Notes: generated by a model from the letters alone, not told the origin. A stretch of DNA of 47,452 bases from Prevotella sp. (GCA_017508965.1 JAFWQT010000126.1:1-47452); one strand, 5' to 3'; counted from the stretch's first letter, positions 28,013-36,581 are shown. Numbers and translations are program-made.

Positions 28013-29485
28013 ATGAAAAAAGTGCTTATGAAAAGAATTATTACCACCTTGATGATGGTGCTTGGCTTTGTTTTCACAGCCATGGCCCAGTCTGCACAAT
28101 TCTATTACAAAGGAAGTCCTCTTGCCGAAGGTGCCTCCATTATCGTAGAGGCCGAGGAAGATGACTGGGGTGATTTGAATTGTGAAACCAACCCTGCTGG
28201 CAGCAAGGATAACGGACTCATTCTGAAAAATCTCACCAGCGAAGAACTCAAAGGAGTGGCTACACTGACCATCAACACCAATACCTTGTCCCCCTCGCGC
28301 ATTCAGTGGTGCATGGGTGGACAGTGCGTTCAGATTAAAGAAACGCCTTATAATAAAGATTTTGTAGTTCCTGCAAGTGGATACATACAGGTTCAGTTCG
28401 ATGCCATTCCTACCGTTTTCGGTGAGTTGGAAGCCGAAATCAAGGCTCGCATAGGATTGAAGAACACTACTGTAAAAGTGAAGTTTGTTTACAAAGATCC
28501 CAATGCCAAACCTGCCTTCACAAGGCGCGCCGTGGTGGAGGAGTTCACAGGCACCTGGTGCGGCAACTGTCCGCGTGGCATTGTTGCCTTGCAGCGACTT
28601 GCTCAGGATTTTGGTGACCGCGTCATCTGCATTGCCGTGCATCAGGGTTCAGAAGAGCCCATGCAAATTGCCACCTATCCCGAATTGGTGCCGGGCACGG
28701 GAGGCGTTCCTGCCTGCATGGTCAACCGTGGTCCGAAACTTGATCCCTACAGCGGGTCGGGCACCAATGGCTATTACCATTATGGCATTGATGCTGACGT
28801 GGAAGCCGCACTCAACGAGCCTGCCGAGGCTGGCATTGAGCTGACTGCACAGTGGAACGATGCCAATTTGTGGGACGTGCGTTTTACCACCACCACCACT
28901 TTTGGTATCGACTCCAACGATGCACCTTACCGGTTGGCGTTTGTTCTTCTTGAAGACGGCTTGAAAGGCGAGGGCAAGAACTGGGTACAAAAGAACTATT
29001 TCTCCATAGCTGCCGGCTACGATGACAGCAAAAATTATGTTGACGACGACATGAAGTACTGGCGCGAAGCTCCCTATGAGGTGAAGGGCGTAGAGTACAA
29101 TCACGTGGCTGTACAGTCGCTGGGCATCAAAAATGGCATCAACGGAAGTATTTCATCGCCCATTGTGAAAGATAAGCCCCAGACATACAGCGGGCTGGTG
29201 ACTACGCTCAATAACAAGGTTATTCAAGACAAGTCGAACCTCTCGGCCGTGGCCATGCTGATGGACACCCGCACGGGCAAGATTGTGAATGCAGTGAAAA
29301 CCGCAGTTCTTCCCTACGGCACTAACGGCATTGAGACTATTAAAGACGAAAGATTAAAGATGAAAGATTCGCCGGTTTACGACCTGCAGGGACGCAAAGT
29401 ACAAAGTTCAAAGTTCAATGCTCAAAGTTCAAAGCTACCTAAGGGCATCTATATCCTGAACGGAAAGAAATTTGTCATGAAATAA
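28013..29485 (+). CDS. Secreted Omp28/thioredoxin protein with C-terminal sorting tail
   Basis: A 490-residue protein: signal peptide (about 1-26, cut after AMAQ), an N-terminal beta-domain (30-165), then a thioredoxin-like domain with VVEEFTGTWCGNCPRG (Cys183, Cys186), a beta-domain, and a tail of about 50 residues (VYDLQGRKVQSS ... LPKGIYILNGKK) resembling a type IX secretion (type A) sorting signal. An extra pair Cys100/Cys105 (WCMGGQC) lies before the active site. The stretch just before the tail, IKDERLKMKD and QSSKFNAQSSK, is encoded by low-complexity repeats shared with the gene at 31079. The start may be the ATG at 28013 or the one at 28028. Confidence 0.85.
   Translation: MKKVLMKRIITTLMMVLGFVFTAMAQSAQFYYKGSPLAEGASIIVEAEEDDWGDLNCETNPAGSKDNGLILKNLTSEELKGVATLTINTNTLSPSRIQWCMGGQCVQIKETPYNKDFVVPASGYIQVQFDAIPTVFGELEAEIKARIGLKNTTVKVKFVYKDPNAKPAFTRRAVVEEFTGTWCGNCPRGIVALQRLAQDFGDRVICIAVHQGSEEPMQIATYPELVPGTGGVPACMVNRGPKLDPYSGSGTNGYYHYGIDADVEAALNEPAEAGIELTAQWNDANLWDVRFTTTTTFGIDSNDAPYRLAFVLLEDGLKGEGKNWVQKNYFSIAAGYDDSKNYVDDDMKYWREAPYEVKGVEYNHVAVQSLGIKNGINGSISSPIVKDKPQTYSGLVTTLNNKVIQDKSNLSAVAMLMDTRTGKIVNAVKTAVLPYGTNGIETIKDERLKMKDSPVYDLQGRKVQSSKFNAQSSKLPKGIYILNGKKFVMK
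29330..29396 (+). repeat. 67-base inverted repeat, left copy (inside Omp28-type gene)
   Basis: Positions 29330-29396 are identical to the reverse complement of 31189-31255. The repeat covers the IETIKDERLKMKDSPVYDLQGR-coding part of both sorting tails, including the AAAGATGAAAGATT-like low-complexity core. Confidence 0.9.
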
Positions 29486-29532
29486 AATCAATACATTAAC
29501 TAAATAAAAATATAAAAAAGAAAGGATTATCA

Positions 29533-30981
29533 ATGAAAAAGAAAAAAGCATTTTGCAAATTTCCGTTTTTGCTGTTTTCCCTTTTGTTCGTTTTCGGCCA
29601 AAAGGTGATGGCACAAGATGAAATCGACTTCACCGGCTATGCCAACGTGTGGTACACTCTCAAGGTAGTCAATGACAATGGTGGTAAAATATGCGCTACT
29701 GCCAGTCAGTCGGGCTTGAAGACTTGGACCTCTACCAAGAAAGAGTGGTCTCAAACCGTCGAGACGGGCCAGCTGATGGGCGTTGATGTCTTCTTGTTCT
29801 ATTTGTTTGCTCAGGTAGATACCTCAAACGGATACATTTTTGGCGGATGGTATTCTGATGATGGAGACGGCAAGTTTGACATCACTAAGGACGAGCTGCT
29901 TAGTGGCGATGTAGAATACCTCATGATAGTTCCGCTCAGCGAAGGAACCCCTGTCTATGACACCCAGGCACAGGCCAAATCGGGCGCTAAGCCCCAATCC
30001 ACCATGGGTACTATCTTCGCACTCTTCACCCGCGGAGCCTCAATAGGTCTTTCCTATCATCAGGACGAGACTTGGGCCAACTGCGGCTCTGTCTTTGTTG
30101 ACAAGCCTGTCAATGAGCCTGGCGACGTTGTCACTGCCCGTGCGCTGCCCAACGACGGTTTCACTTTCCAATATTGGAAGAGCGGTTATGAGCCTGGCGA
30201 TGGTGAGGTTATCAGTTACGACAATCCCTATACCTTTACCGTTCAGGGTGGCGAGAAAGTCTATGCCTACTTTACCGACAACGAGGCACCCTCTTTCGAG
30301 ATGCCGGCAGAAGGTGGCTATAGAGTGGAGTTGTTGGAAAAGACCTGGACTCTCAGCGATGAGTCCATCAAGGATGGTGCTTGCATTTTGAATCTCGAGG
30401 CAGAGGACTTGGTTCTCAGCAATGGTAAAGCTTATCTCCAGCCACCAGGCTACGATGTTGAGAATGTTTGGTCGGTTGTGTCTCACGACAGGTATGCCCC
30501 GACATTGCTCTATGGAAAGGGAGCAATTAGTTTCGCCTTCAATTTCGGATATGGTTTTGGCCGTAAGCAGTCGTCAGAAACACTGATAAAATGGAGTGGC
30601 AGCCAGGGCACAGAGGTGAAAGGCAATGGCACTCCGGTATATGTTTATGTGTTCAGCAATAATCTGGGAGCCTTTGTTCAGTATGGTAACACCGACACGA
30701 TGGTCAACCCCAATGCGCCGTCGAGTGTAAAAGTACCTGCCAACTATGCTTATTTTTCGATGCTTGCCTACGACCTGGCCGACTCCTCAGGCAACATTCC
30801 CATGGCCATCGGCCTGTCGCCTGAGTCATACGACTATGCCATTGCCGGCATTTCTCCCACACAGCTTTCGCCCGTCAATGTGAAGGGCACAAAGATGTAC
30901 TCGCTCAGTGGTGTGGAAGTGAAAACAACCAGTCAGAAGGGTGTTTTCATTGTCAATGGCAAGAAAATAGTTATCAAGTAG
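29533..30981 (+). CDS. Secreted beta-rich protein with sorting tail, last gene of operon
   Basis: A 482-residue protein with a signal peptide (about 1-27, VMAQ) and beta-rich sequence. Residues about 185-255 (GDVVTARALPNDGFTFQYWKS ... KVYAYFTD) look like a divergent InlB B-repeat/Listeria-type repeat module. An acidic stretch SDDGDGKFDITKDE near 110-123 could bind calcium. The end (MYSLSGVEVKTTSQKGVFIVNGKKIVIK region) is a sorting-tail-like sequence akin to that of the upstream Omp28 protein. No enzyme motif is seen. It closes the operon before the bidirectional terminator at 31015-31058. Confidence 0.75.
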   Translation: MKKKKAFCKFPFLLFSLLFVFGQKVMAQDEIDFTGYANVWYTLKVVNDNGGKICATASQSGLKTWTSTKKEWSQTVETGQLMGVDVFLFYLFAQVDTSNGYIFGGWYSDDGDGKFDITKDELLSGDVEYLMIVPLSEGTPVYDTQAQAKSGAKPQSTMGTIFALFTRGASIGLSYHQDETWANCGSVFVDKPVNEPGDVVTARALPNDGFTFQYWKSGYEPGDGEVISYDNPYTFTVQGGEKVYAYFTDNEAPSFEMPAEGGYRVELLEKTWTLSDESIKDGACILNLEAEDLVLSNGKAYLQPPGYDVENVWSVVSHDRYAPTLLYGKGAISFAFNFGYGFGRKQSSETLIKWSGSQGTEVKGNGTPVYVYVFSNNLGAFVQYGNTDTMVNPNAPSSVKVPANYAYFSMLAYDLADSSGNIPMAIGLSPESYDYAIAGISPTQLSPVNVKGTKMYSLSGVEVKTTSQKGVFIVNGKKIVIK

Positions 30982-31014
30982 AAAGCCTTGCTGTTGCTGC
31001 TTGGCAACTAAACT

Positions 31015-31058
31015 GAAGGAGGCCGTCCTAAGTGAACATCTCAAGGGCGGCCTCCTTC
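31015..31058. terminator. Terminator between convergent genes
   Basis: GAAGGAGGCCG (31015-31025) pairs with CGGCCTCCTTC (31048-31058), with extra pairing inside. It serves the SusCD operon and possibly the facing gene at 31079. Confidence 0.85.
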
Positions 31059-31078
31059 TGTTGCTTTTGTGCGTTCGT

Positions 31079-33010
31079 TTACTTGATGGCCACTTTCTTT
31101 CCGTTCATCAGGTAGATGCCCTTGGGTAACTTTGAGCTTTGAGCATTGAACTTTGAACTTTGAGCATTCGGCATTGAACTTTGAACTATGCGTCCCTGCA
31201 GGTCGTAAACCGGCGAATCTTTCATCTTTAATCTTTCGTCTTTAATAGTCTCAATACCGTTGGTACCGTAGCGCAGCACGTTGGCTTTGGCAGCGTTGGC
31301 AATAGTGCCTGTCCGGGTGTCCAGCAGCATGGCCACGGCATAAAGCTTGTTCTTGTCCTGCACCAGTGCGTTGCTGCCCAGATTCATGTCATAGACGTAG
31401 TGCTGCGCCTCTCCACATTTAAGGGGAACCGTAATGCTGCCTTCCAGCCCCTTGTTGATGCCCGCCACGGCAATGGCCACGTGGTTGTATTCCATGTTGA
31501 TACGGCGCGGCCCAAAGACGTATTCACTCAGGTCGTCATCATAGCCTTCGTCCTCCTTTCCGTAGAGTCCGTTCACTTGTAGCCATTCATCTCCATCGCC
31601 TTTCAGTCCGTTGGCCGTCATCACTAGAATCAGCTTGTAAGGCGAATTGTCGGCACTATAGCCAAAGGTGGTGGCCACGTCAATTTCCACGGTCTTTTCC
31701 TCTGCGTCTTTCCATCGTGCACTCACCTCCATGTCGGCGGTGGCCATTTGCTGGAGCGATTGCTCTACCAGCAGGCCGGTGGTGAAATGCTTCTGATAGA
31801 TGTTGTCGCCCAGATAGGGGTCACAGTCTATGAGCCTATCGATGCTTGCCGATGGCACGCCCGTTGCGGCTGCCCGCTTCTTGATGTCGCTGTTGGCATA
31901 TTCTCTCAGTATCATGGGGTCCTCGCCCGTACTGCCCGTATGTACGGCTATGCCAATGAAACGGTCGCCAAACTGTTCCTCCAGCATGTGCATGCCCTTG
32001 ATGCCTCTCACGCAGTTGGGGCACCACGAGCCGGTGAATTCCTCCATCACCGCACGCTTCAGTGCTTTCTTCTGCAGCACAATCAACTCGCCGTCAGCCT
32101 TCCGGCTGTCGCTTTGGTTGGCTTGTCCGTCGGCCTTGGTGATTTCCAATTCATATTTGTAGAGTCTCGCTTCGGCCGGAATACTCAGGGGTATGAGCAC
32201 CTTTCGTGTCAGCCCCAGTTCGTTGATGGGTTTCTCCAGGTTGAGTCGCTTTTCAGCATCTTTGCCCGTCCCTGTGCGCACCATGTAGTCGATGTTGCTG
32301 AAGGGCTTCGTGCCCCAGTTGGTGAGGGTGGCCTCGAGCGCCGTTTCGGCCGTGCCCTTCATCACCACCATCTCGCCCAGGTTGGCCACGTCGATGGCAA
32401 CCGGTTTCAGCGTTCCGCCGCTCACCAGCAACTGCATGGCCAGCGCGCCGTAGCTCTTCTCCAGGTTGGTGGTCCATCCGTAGATGTTCGAATTGTCTTT
32501 CACGTCGTCGCGTTTGCCTGACGCCAGCATGTCGCAGGCGTTGTCCTCGGCCATGGTCAGCGTGAATCCCGCATAGACGCTGGCGTAGCGGTTCGAACTG
32601 GGAAGGGGGGTGTAGGGCTCGTCGAAGAGCACCTCTGTGGGGGCGCCGTCGTGCAGTTGGTCGCGCAGCTGGCTGACGGGAATCTCCTTGATGCACACGT
32701 CGGCGGCGTCGTTTTTGAAGGTTTTCACAGAGAGCCACACCTTGGCTGCCGTCACCTTAGTCTTGTCGCTGATGTAGAACCTCAGTCCCTGCACTTGGCA
32801 GTCTTTCAGTTCGGTCTGGTTGTAGGCCAGCAGGCGTATCGCGCACGTGTTGTCGCCTTGGGCGAACGAGCCGACGGGGGTGAGCCCCATGTCAGAGTTC
32901 CACATTCCCCACCATGCCTGTCCGTTCTGAGGGGTCACTTGTGCATTGGTGTAGAGCGTTGCCAGGAGCAGCAGCGCCACAGATAGTAATTTTGCTCTAA
33001 ATTTCATCAT
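31079..33010 (-). CDS. Third Omp28/thioredoxin secreted protein with sorting tail
   Basis: A 643-residue paralogue of the 28013 protein with a longer N-terminal part. It has a signal peptide (about 1-23, TNAQ), a beta-rich domain (about 30-310), a thioredoxin-like domain with VMEEFTGSWCPNCVRG (Cys330, Cys333), a beta-domain, and a sorting tail ending PKGIYLMNGKKVAIK. The linker before the tail contains QSSMPNA and QSSKFNA, so it has one more seven-residue repeat than its paralogue. It faces the operon across a shared terminator and has its own promoter element. ATGs at 33010 and 33007 are both possible starts. Confidence 0.85.
   Translation of the reverse strand: MMKFRAKLLSVALLLLATLYTNAQVTPQNGQAWWGMWNSDMGLTPVGSFAQGDNTCAIRLLAYNQTELKDCQVQGLRFYISDKTKVTAAKVWLSVKTFKNDAADVCIKEIPVSQLRDQLHDGAPTEVLFDEPYTPLPSSNRYASVYAGFTLTMAEDNACDMLASGKRDDVKDNSNIYGWTTNLEKSYGALAMQLLVSGGTLKPVAIDVANLGEMVVMKGTAETALEATLTNWGTKPFSNIDYMVRTGTGKDAEKRLNLEKPINELGLTRKVLIPLSIPAEARLYKYELEITKADGQANQSDSRKADGELIVLQKKALKRAVMEEFTGSWCPNCVRGIKGMHMLEEQFGDRFIGIAVHTGSTGEDPMILREYANSDIKKRAAATGVPSASIDRLIDCDPYLGDNIYQKHFTTGLLVEQSLQQMATADMEVSARWKDAEEKTVEIDVATTFGYSADNSPYKLILVMTANGLKGDGDEWLQVNGLYGKEDEGYDDDLSEYVFGPRRINMEYNHVAIAVAGINKGLEGSITVPLKCGEAQHYVYDMNLGSNALVQDKNKLYAVAMLLDTRTGTIANAAKANVLRYGTNGIETIKDERLKMKDSPVYDLQGRIVQSSMPNAQSSKFNAQSSKLPKGIYLMNGKKVAIK
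31189..31255 (-). repeat. 67-base inverted repeat, right copy (inside third Omp28-type gene)
   Basis: This is the mate of 29330-29396, in opposite orientation and about 1.8 kb away, in the same position of a paralogous gene. Confidence 0.9.
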
Positions 33011-33036
33011 TTCAAATGAGTGTTTGTTCGTGGTGA

Positions 33037-33044
33037 CAAATGTA
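33037..33044 (-). promoter_or_regulatory. -7 promoter element of the third Omp28-type gene
   Basis: TACATTTG on the minus strand, 27 bases upstream of the start. No TTTG is seen at -33. Confidence 0.55.
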
Positions 33045-33129
33045 CATAAAATTTTTCAGAAAATAAGACATTTTCTTAAAAAACATATACAGTTTTATTT
33101 TTTTCTCCTCTTTCACAAGCGTGAAAACG

Positions 33130-33216
33130 ACCACAGATGACACTGATGAAACAGATTTATACATACACCAAATGGCACGAATTTGGCCAATCTGGTAAAT
33201 CCGTTTCATCTGTGGT
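33130..33216. repeat. Long inverted repeat of CACAGATGA type
   Basis: ACCACAGATGA (33130-33140) pairs with TCATCTGTGGT (33206-33216). Inside, GATGAAACAGATTT (33145-33158) pairs with AAATCCGTTTCATC (33197-33210) with one mismatch. It lies in the gap between the Omp28-type gene and pgk. No gene is seen here. Confidence 0.7.
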
Positions 33217-33265
33217 AAGAGTGATAGAGATAAACTGTTCTCTCTATGAACAGTTACAAAAGTAG

Positions 33266-33315
33266 AGAAAAACAATTAACCAACAACCGTTATATGTTCA
33301 ACGGTTGTTGGTTAA
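33266..33315 (-). terminator. Terminator of pgk
   Basis: TTAACCAACAACCGTT (33276-33291) pairs perfectly with AACGGTTGTTGGTTAA (33300-33315). On the minus strand it is followed by TTGTTTTTC. Confidence 0.9.
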
Positions 33316-33326
33316 TCATTAATTGC

Positions 33327-33375
33327 CAATTGTCAATTATCAATTATCAATTGTCAATTGTCAATTGTCAATTCT
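33327..33375. repeat. Seven-base tandem repeat next to the pgk stop
   Basis: Seven consecutive CAATTGT / CAATTAT units (the last reads CAATTCT) run directly into the pgk stop codon. No spacers of CRISPR type are present. Confidence 0.9.
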
Positions 33376-34646
33376 TACTCGCCTTTGATGGCTGCTACGC
33401 CGGGGAGCACCTTGCCTTCGATGGCCTCGAGCAGGGCACCGCCGCCAGTAGAGATGTAAGAAACTTTGTCGGCCAGACCGAACTTGTTGACACAAGCCAC
33501 AGAGTCGCCACCACCGATGAGCGAGAAAGCACCCTCGGCTGTTGCCTCGGCCACGGCCTCACCAATGGCGCGGCTGCCTGGGGTGAATGTGTCGCACTCG
33601 AATACGCCTGCAGGACCGTTCCACAGAATGGTCTTGGCGCCCTTGATGGCGTTGGCAAAGTCTTTCTGGCTCTCAGGACCGGCATCCACACCCTCAAATC
33701 CGTCGGGCACCTGGTTGGCCGGGCAGTTGATGATTTGCGAGCCGGGCTTCAAGGTCATGGTGCCGAAGTCCAGGCCGTCGGTAGCGGTGCAGTCGCTTCC
33801 GAGCACCAGTTCCACGCCGTTCTTCTTGGCCAGTTCCTCAACGCCGAGGGCCACATCGAGCTTGTCGAGCTCAACGATGGAGTTGCCAATCTGTCCGCCG
33901 TGAGCCTTGGCAAAGGTGTAGGTCATGCCACCGCAGAGGATGAGTTTGTCAACCTTGCCCAGCAGGTTCTCGATGATGCCGATTTTCGAGCTAACCTTCG
34001 AACCGCCCATGATGGCTACGAACGGGCGCTTGATGTTCGACAGCACGTTGTCAACAGCCTGCACCTCTTTCTCCATGAGCAGACCCAGCATCTTTGAGTC
34101 GGCATCGAAGTAGTCGGCGATGACAGCCGTAGAGGCGTGCTTGCGGTGAGCGGTGCCGAAGGCATCCATCACGTAGCAGTCGGCATAGCTGGCTAGTGTC
34201 TTGGCAAACTCTTTTTGGCTGGCTTTCATGGCTTTCTTAGCCTCGTCGTATTCGGGAGTACCTTTCTCCACGCCCACGGGCTTGCCTTCCTCCTCGGGAT
34301 AGTAGCGCAGGTTCTCCAGCAGCAGAGCCTCGCCCATCTTCAGGGCAGCAGCCTCTTCAGAAGCATTGGCACAATCGGGAGCAAACTTCACGTCAACACC
34401 GAGGGCCTTGCTAACAGCGGGAACGATCTGCTTCAATGACAGTTTGGGATTAACCTTACCCTTGGGCTTGCCCATGTGGGACATCATGATGACAGCACCA
34501 CCATCGGCGAGAATCTTCTTCAGCGTGGGAAGGGCACCGCGGATACGGGTGTCGTCAGTTACATTACCATTTTCATCGAGGGGCACATTGAAGTCCACAC
34601 GAACGATTGCCTTCTTACCGGCAAAGTTAAATTGATCAATTGTCAT
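33375..34646 (-). CDS. pgk: Phosphoglycerate kinase
   Basis: A 423-residue glycolytic kinase that transfers phosphate from 1,3-bisphosphoglycerate to ADP. The N-terminal domain shows the signature [14 protein letters not shown] and substrate-binding histidine/arginine segments (SHMGKPKGK). The C-terminal nucleotide-binding domain carries GGSKVSSKI and [13 protein letters not shown]. The length is normal for the family. A -7 element lies about 50 bases upstream and a perfect hairpin terminator follows; a seven-base tandem repeat abuts the stop codon. It is a single-gene unit. Confidence 0.97.
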   Translation of the reverse strand: MTIDQFNFAGKKAIVRVDFNVPLDENGNVTDDTRIRGALPTLKKILADGGAVIMMSHMGKPKGKVNPKLSLKQIVPAVSKALGVDVKFAPDCANASEEAAALKMGEALLLENLRYYPEEEGKPVGVEKGTPEYDEAKKAMKASQKEFAKTLASYADCYVMDAFGTAHRKHASTAVIADYFDADSKMLGLLMEKEVQAVDNVLSNIKRPFVAIMGGSKVSSKIGIIENLLGKVDKLILCGGMTYTFAKAHGGQIGNSIVELDKLDVALGVEELAKKNGVELVLGSDCTATDGLDFGTMTLKPGSQIINCPANQVPDGFEGVDAGPESQKDFANAIKGAKTILWNGPAGVFECDTFTPGSRAIGEAVAEATAEGAFSLIGGGDSVACVNKFGLADKVSYISTGGGALLEAIEGKVLPGVAAIKGE

Positions 34647-34693
34647 AATACCTTATAATTTATGATGTTAATACCTAATTCTTAATAACTCGG

Positions 34694-34701
34694 CAAAGTT
34701 A
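34694..34701 (-). promoter_or_regulatory. -7 promoter element of pgk
   Basis: TAACTTTG on the minus strand, a TAnnTTTG match, 47 bases upstream of the start. Confidence 0.6.
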
Positions 34702-34803
34702 CAAAATAAAGTTGAAATTCGTAAGCGCAGGGCTTATAAATTTCAACTTTTTTGCAGTTCGTTGCATTAAATGTAACGTAGGGTTTGCAATTGTAGACTT
34801 GAA

Positions 34804-35421
34804 TCAATGCTTCAGGTCGAGACCCAGACGAATTCCGTCATAGTTTTTTGTCAGTTCACCAACGCTGCTCAGCGTGGAGTTGCCGCTGATGGCAGCAATC
34901 GTCTGGAGTGCTGACAGCAGTTTCTTGGACTCAAAAAGCAATGAGATGCCTTGTGCATTACGGTTCACATAGCCCTTGATGTTAAGCAACAGGGTCTTCA
35001 GCTGTATGCTCTGGTCGTTGGGATTGAAGGTGTAAGTTCCGCTCAGGGGCTGCCCGTCAATCTTTCCGCTGAACTGGCCGTTATCGGTAAACTGGAAATA
35101 CGTGTTGGCTGCAGAAATGCCGAGCTTCTGATAGGTAGGTGCCAGTTCTTCCTTGGCACGTGTGGCTGCGATATGACCACCGGCCTTAGCCAAGAGACTT
35201 TCCGTGGTGAAGGCACAACCAGGCTGATAGTAATACCAGTTGCCTACAAGGTCGGCCTGCGATAGTTTGTTGTAACCGATCACGTCGAAGATAATGTTCG
35301 AAATGGTGTTCGCGTTGGTGGCCGCACCCAGAATGGATCCGAGCACATTGCCGTTCTGGCCACCCATACAACTGCAGAGTGCGAATACGGCACTTGCAGC
35401 AAAAAGTGAGATTTTCTTCAT
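34804..35421 (-). CDS. DUF4923-type lipoprotein
   Basis: A 205-residue lipoprotein (leader with CSC, Cys18) of the DUF4923 type: a small helical start (LGSILGAATNANTISNIIFDVIG) followed by DLVGNWYYYQPGCAFTTES and a lipocalin-like beta region (GQFSGKIDGQPLSGTYTFN, about 110-130). The family has no known function. A full promoter lies 30-60 bases upstream. It is a single-gene unit between pgk and the divergent ridA-queC pair. Confidence 0.85.
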   Translation of the reverse strand: MKKISLFAASAVFALCSCMGGQNGNVLGSILGAATNANTISNIIFDVIGYNKLSQADLVGNWYYYQPGCAFTTESLLAKAGGHIAATRAKEELAPTYQKLGISAANTYFQFTDNGQFSGKIDGQPLSGTYTFNPNDQSIQLKTLLLNIKGYVNRNAQGISLLFESKKLLSALQTIAAISGNSTLSSVGELTKNYDGIRLGLDLKH

Positions 35422-35450
35422 TGTTATTGTAAATTGTAAAAATACTGTTG

Positions 35451-35482
35451 CAAATCTACATTTTTATTTTTAAAAATCCAAA
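35451..35482 (-). promoter_or_regulatory. Promoter of the DUF4923-type gene
   Basis: On the minus strand TTTG (35482-35479), 20 bases, then TAGATTTG (35458-35451): a full consensus pair. Confidence 0.75.
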
Positions 35483-35522
35483 ATCATTACACTTTTTTCG
35501 ACCGTTTTCAGATAAAATCACT

Positions 35523-35530
35523 TATCTTTG
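35523..35530 (+). promoter_or_regulatory. -7 promoter element of ridA-queC
   Basis: TATCTTTG, 25 bases upstream of the ridA start. It is divergent from the DUF4923-type promoter, about 40 bases away. Confidence 0.65.
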
Positions 35531-35555
35531 CACGGTTATTTAATTTTATTGCAAA

Positions 35556-35927
35556 ATGAAAGCAATCAAGACAGATAAAGCGCCTGCTGCCATCGGACCA
35601 TACAGCCAGGCCATTGAAACAGGCGGACTGGTATTCGCCAGTGGACAACTTCCCATCAATCCCGCTACGGGAGAGTTCCCTGAGGGTATCAAGGAGCAAA
35701 CCCGTCAGAGTCTGATGAACGCGAAAGCCATATTGGAGGCCGCCGGGCTGAGTATGAAAAATGTGGTGAAGACCACGGTGCTATTGGCCGATATCGCTGA
35801 TTTCGCTGCGATGAACGAAGTGTATGCAGAGTTCTTTGAAGAACCTTATCCCGCCCGCAGTGCCTTTGCCGTGAAGTCGGTCCCCAAGGGAGCACTTGTG
35901 GAGATAGAATGTATAGCTGAGAAATAG
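35556..35927 (+). CDS. ridA: RidA-family enamine/imine deaminase
   Basis: A 123-residue member of the RidA/YjgF family, which hydrolyses reactive 2-aminoacrylate and related enamines released by PLP enzymes. The N-terminal APAAIGPYSQAIETGGLVFASGQLP, the middle NAKAILEAAGLSMKNVVKTTV and the C-terminal YPARSAFAVKSVPKGALVEIE (with the substrate-binding arginine in PARS) are standard. The length is normal. The next gene, queC, starts at the base after its stop codon, so the two are translated from one message. Confidence 0.93.
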   Translation: MKAIKTDKAPAAIGPYSQAIETGGLVFASGQLPINPATGEFPEGIKEQTRQSLMNAKAILEAAGLSMKNVVKTTVLLADIADFAAMNEVYAEFFEEPYPARSAFAVKSVPKGALVEIECIAEK

Positions 35928-36581
35928 ATGAAAGACAGTATTCTTATCCTGAGTGGCGGAATGGATTCCACTACGCTTCTCTATGATTATCGTGAACGGA
36001 TTGCACTGGCTATTTCGTTCGATTACGGCAGTAATCATAACGGCCGTGAGATTCCATTTGCGGAGTATCATTGCCAGCAGTTGGGCATTGAGCACATCAC
36101 GATTCCTTTGGCATTCATGTCGAAGTATTTCAAGAGTTCGCTCCTGGAAGGCTCCGACGCCATTCCTGAAGGTCATTATGCAGAAGACAACATGAAATCC
36201 ACGGTGGTTCCGTTCCGCAACGGCATCATGCTGGCCATAGCAGCTGGTATGGCAGAGAGTCGCGGCCTGAAGTATGTGATGATGGCCAATCACGGTGGTG
36301 ACCATACTATCTATCCTGACTGCCGTCCGGAATTTGTGAAGGCTATGAGTGAGGCCACCCGTACCGGAACTTACCCAGGCATAGAGATTCTGGCACCATA
36401 TACCAATATCACCAAAGGAGACATCGCCCGACGCGGAAAGGAGTTAGGCATCGACTACTCGAAAACGTGGAGTTGCTATAAGGGTGGAGAGCATCATTGC
36501 GGGAAATGCGGCACTTGTGTAGAGCGTAAGGAGGCGCTGGCTGATGCTGGCATTGAGGATCTCACCATCTACGATGACTGA
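35928..36581 (+). CDS. queC: 7-cyano-7-deazaguanine synthase
   Basis: A 217-residue QueC, which converts 7-carboxy-7-deazaguanine to preQ0 with ATP and ammonia in queuosine biosynthesis. The PP-loop SGGMDSTT is at 9-16 and the zinc-binding cysteines lie in CYKGGEHHCGKCGTC near 187-201. Its ATG directly follows the ridA stop. No other queuosine gene is nearby in the window. A bidirectional terminator follows at 36645-36676. Confidence 0.95.
   Translation: MKDSILILSGGMDSTTLLYDYRERIALAISFDYGSNHNGREIPFAEYHCQQLGIEHITIPLAFMSKYFKSSLLEGSDAIPEGHYAEDNMKSTVVPFRNGIMLAIAAGMAESRGLKYVMMANHGGDHTIYPDCRPEFVKAMSEATRTGTYPGIEILAPYTNITKGDIARRGKELGIDYSKTWSCYKGGEHHCGKCGTCVERKEALADAGIEDLTIYDD

Noticed and set aside
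33327-33375. Possible CRISPR-like array
   Set aside because: Units are seven bases with no spacers and there are no cas genes.
33246-34097. 283-codon plus-strand frame over the pgk 3' end
   Set aside because: It begins in the terminator and tandem repeats and is antisense to a clear pgk.
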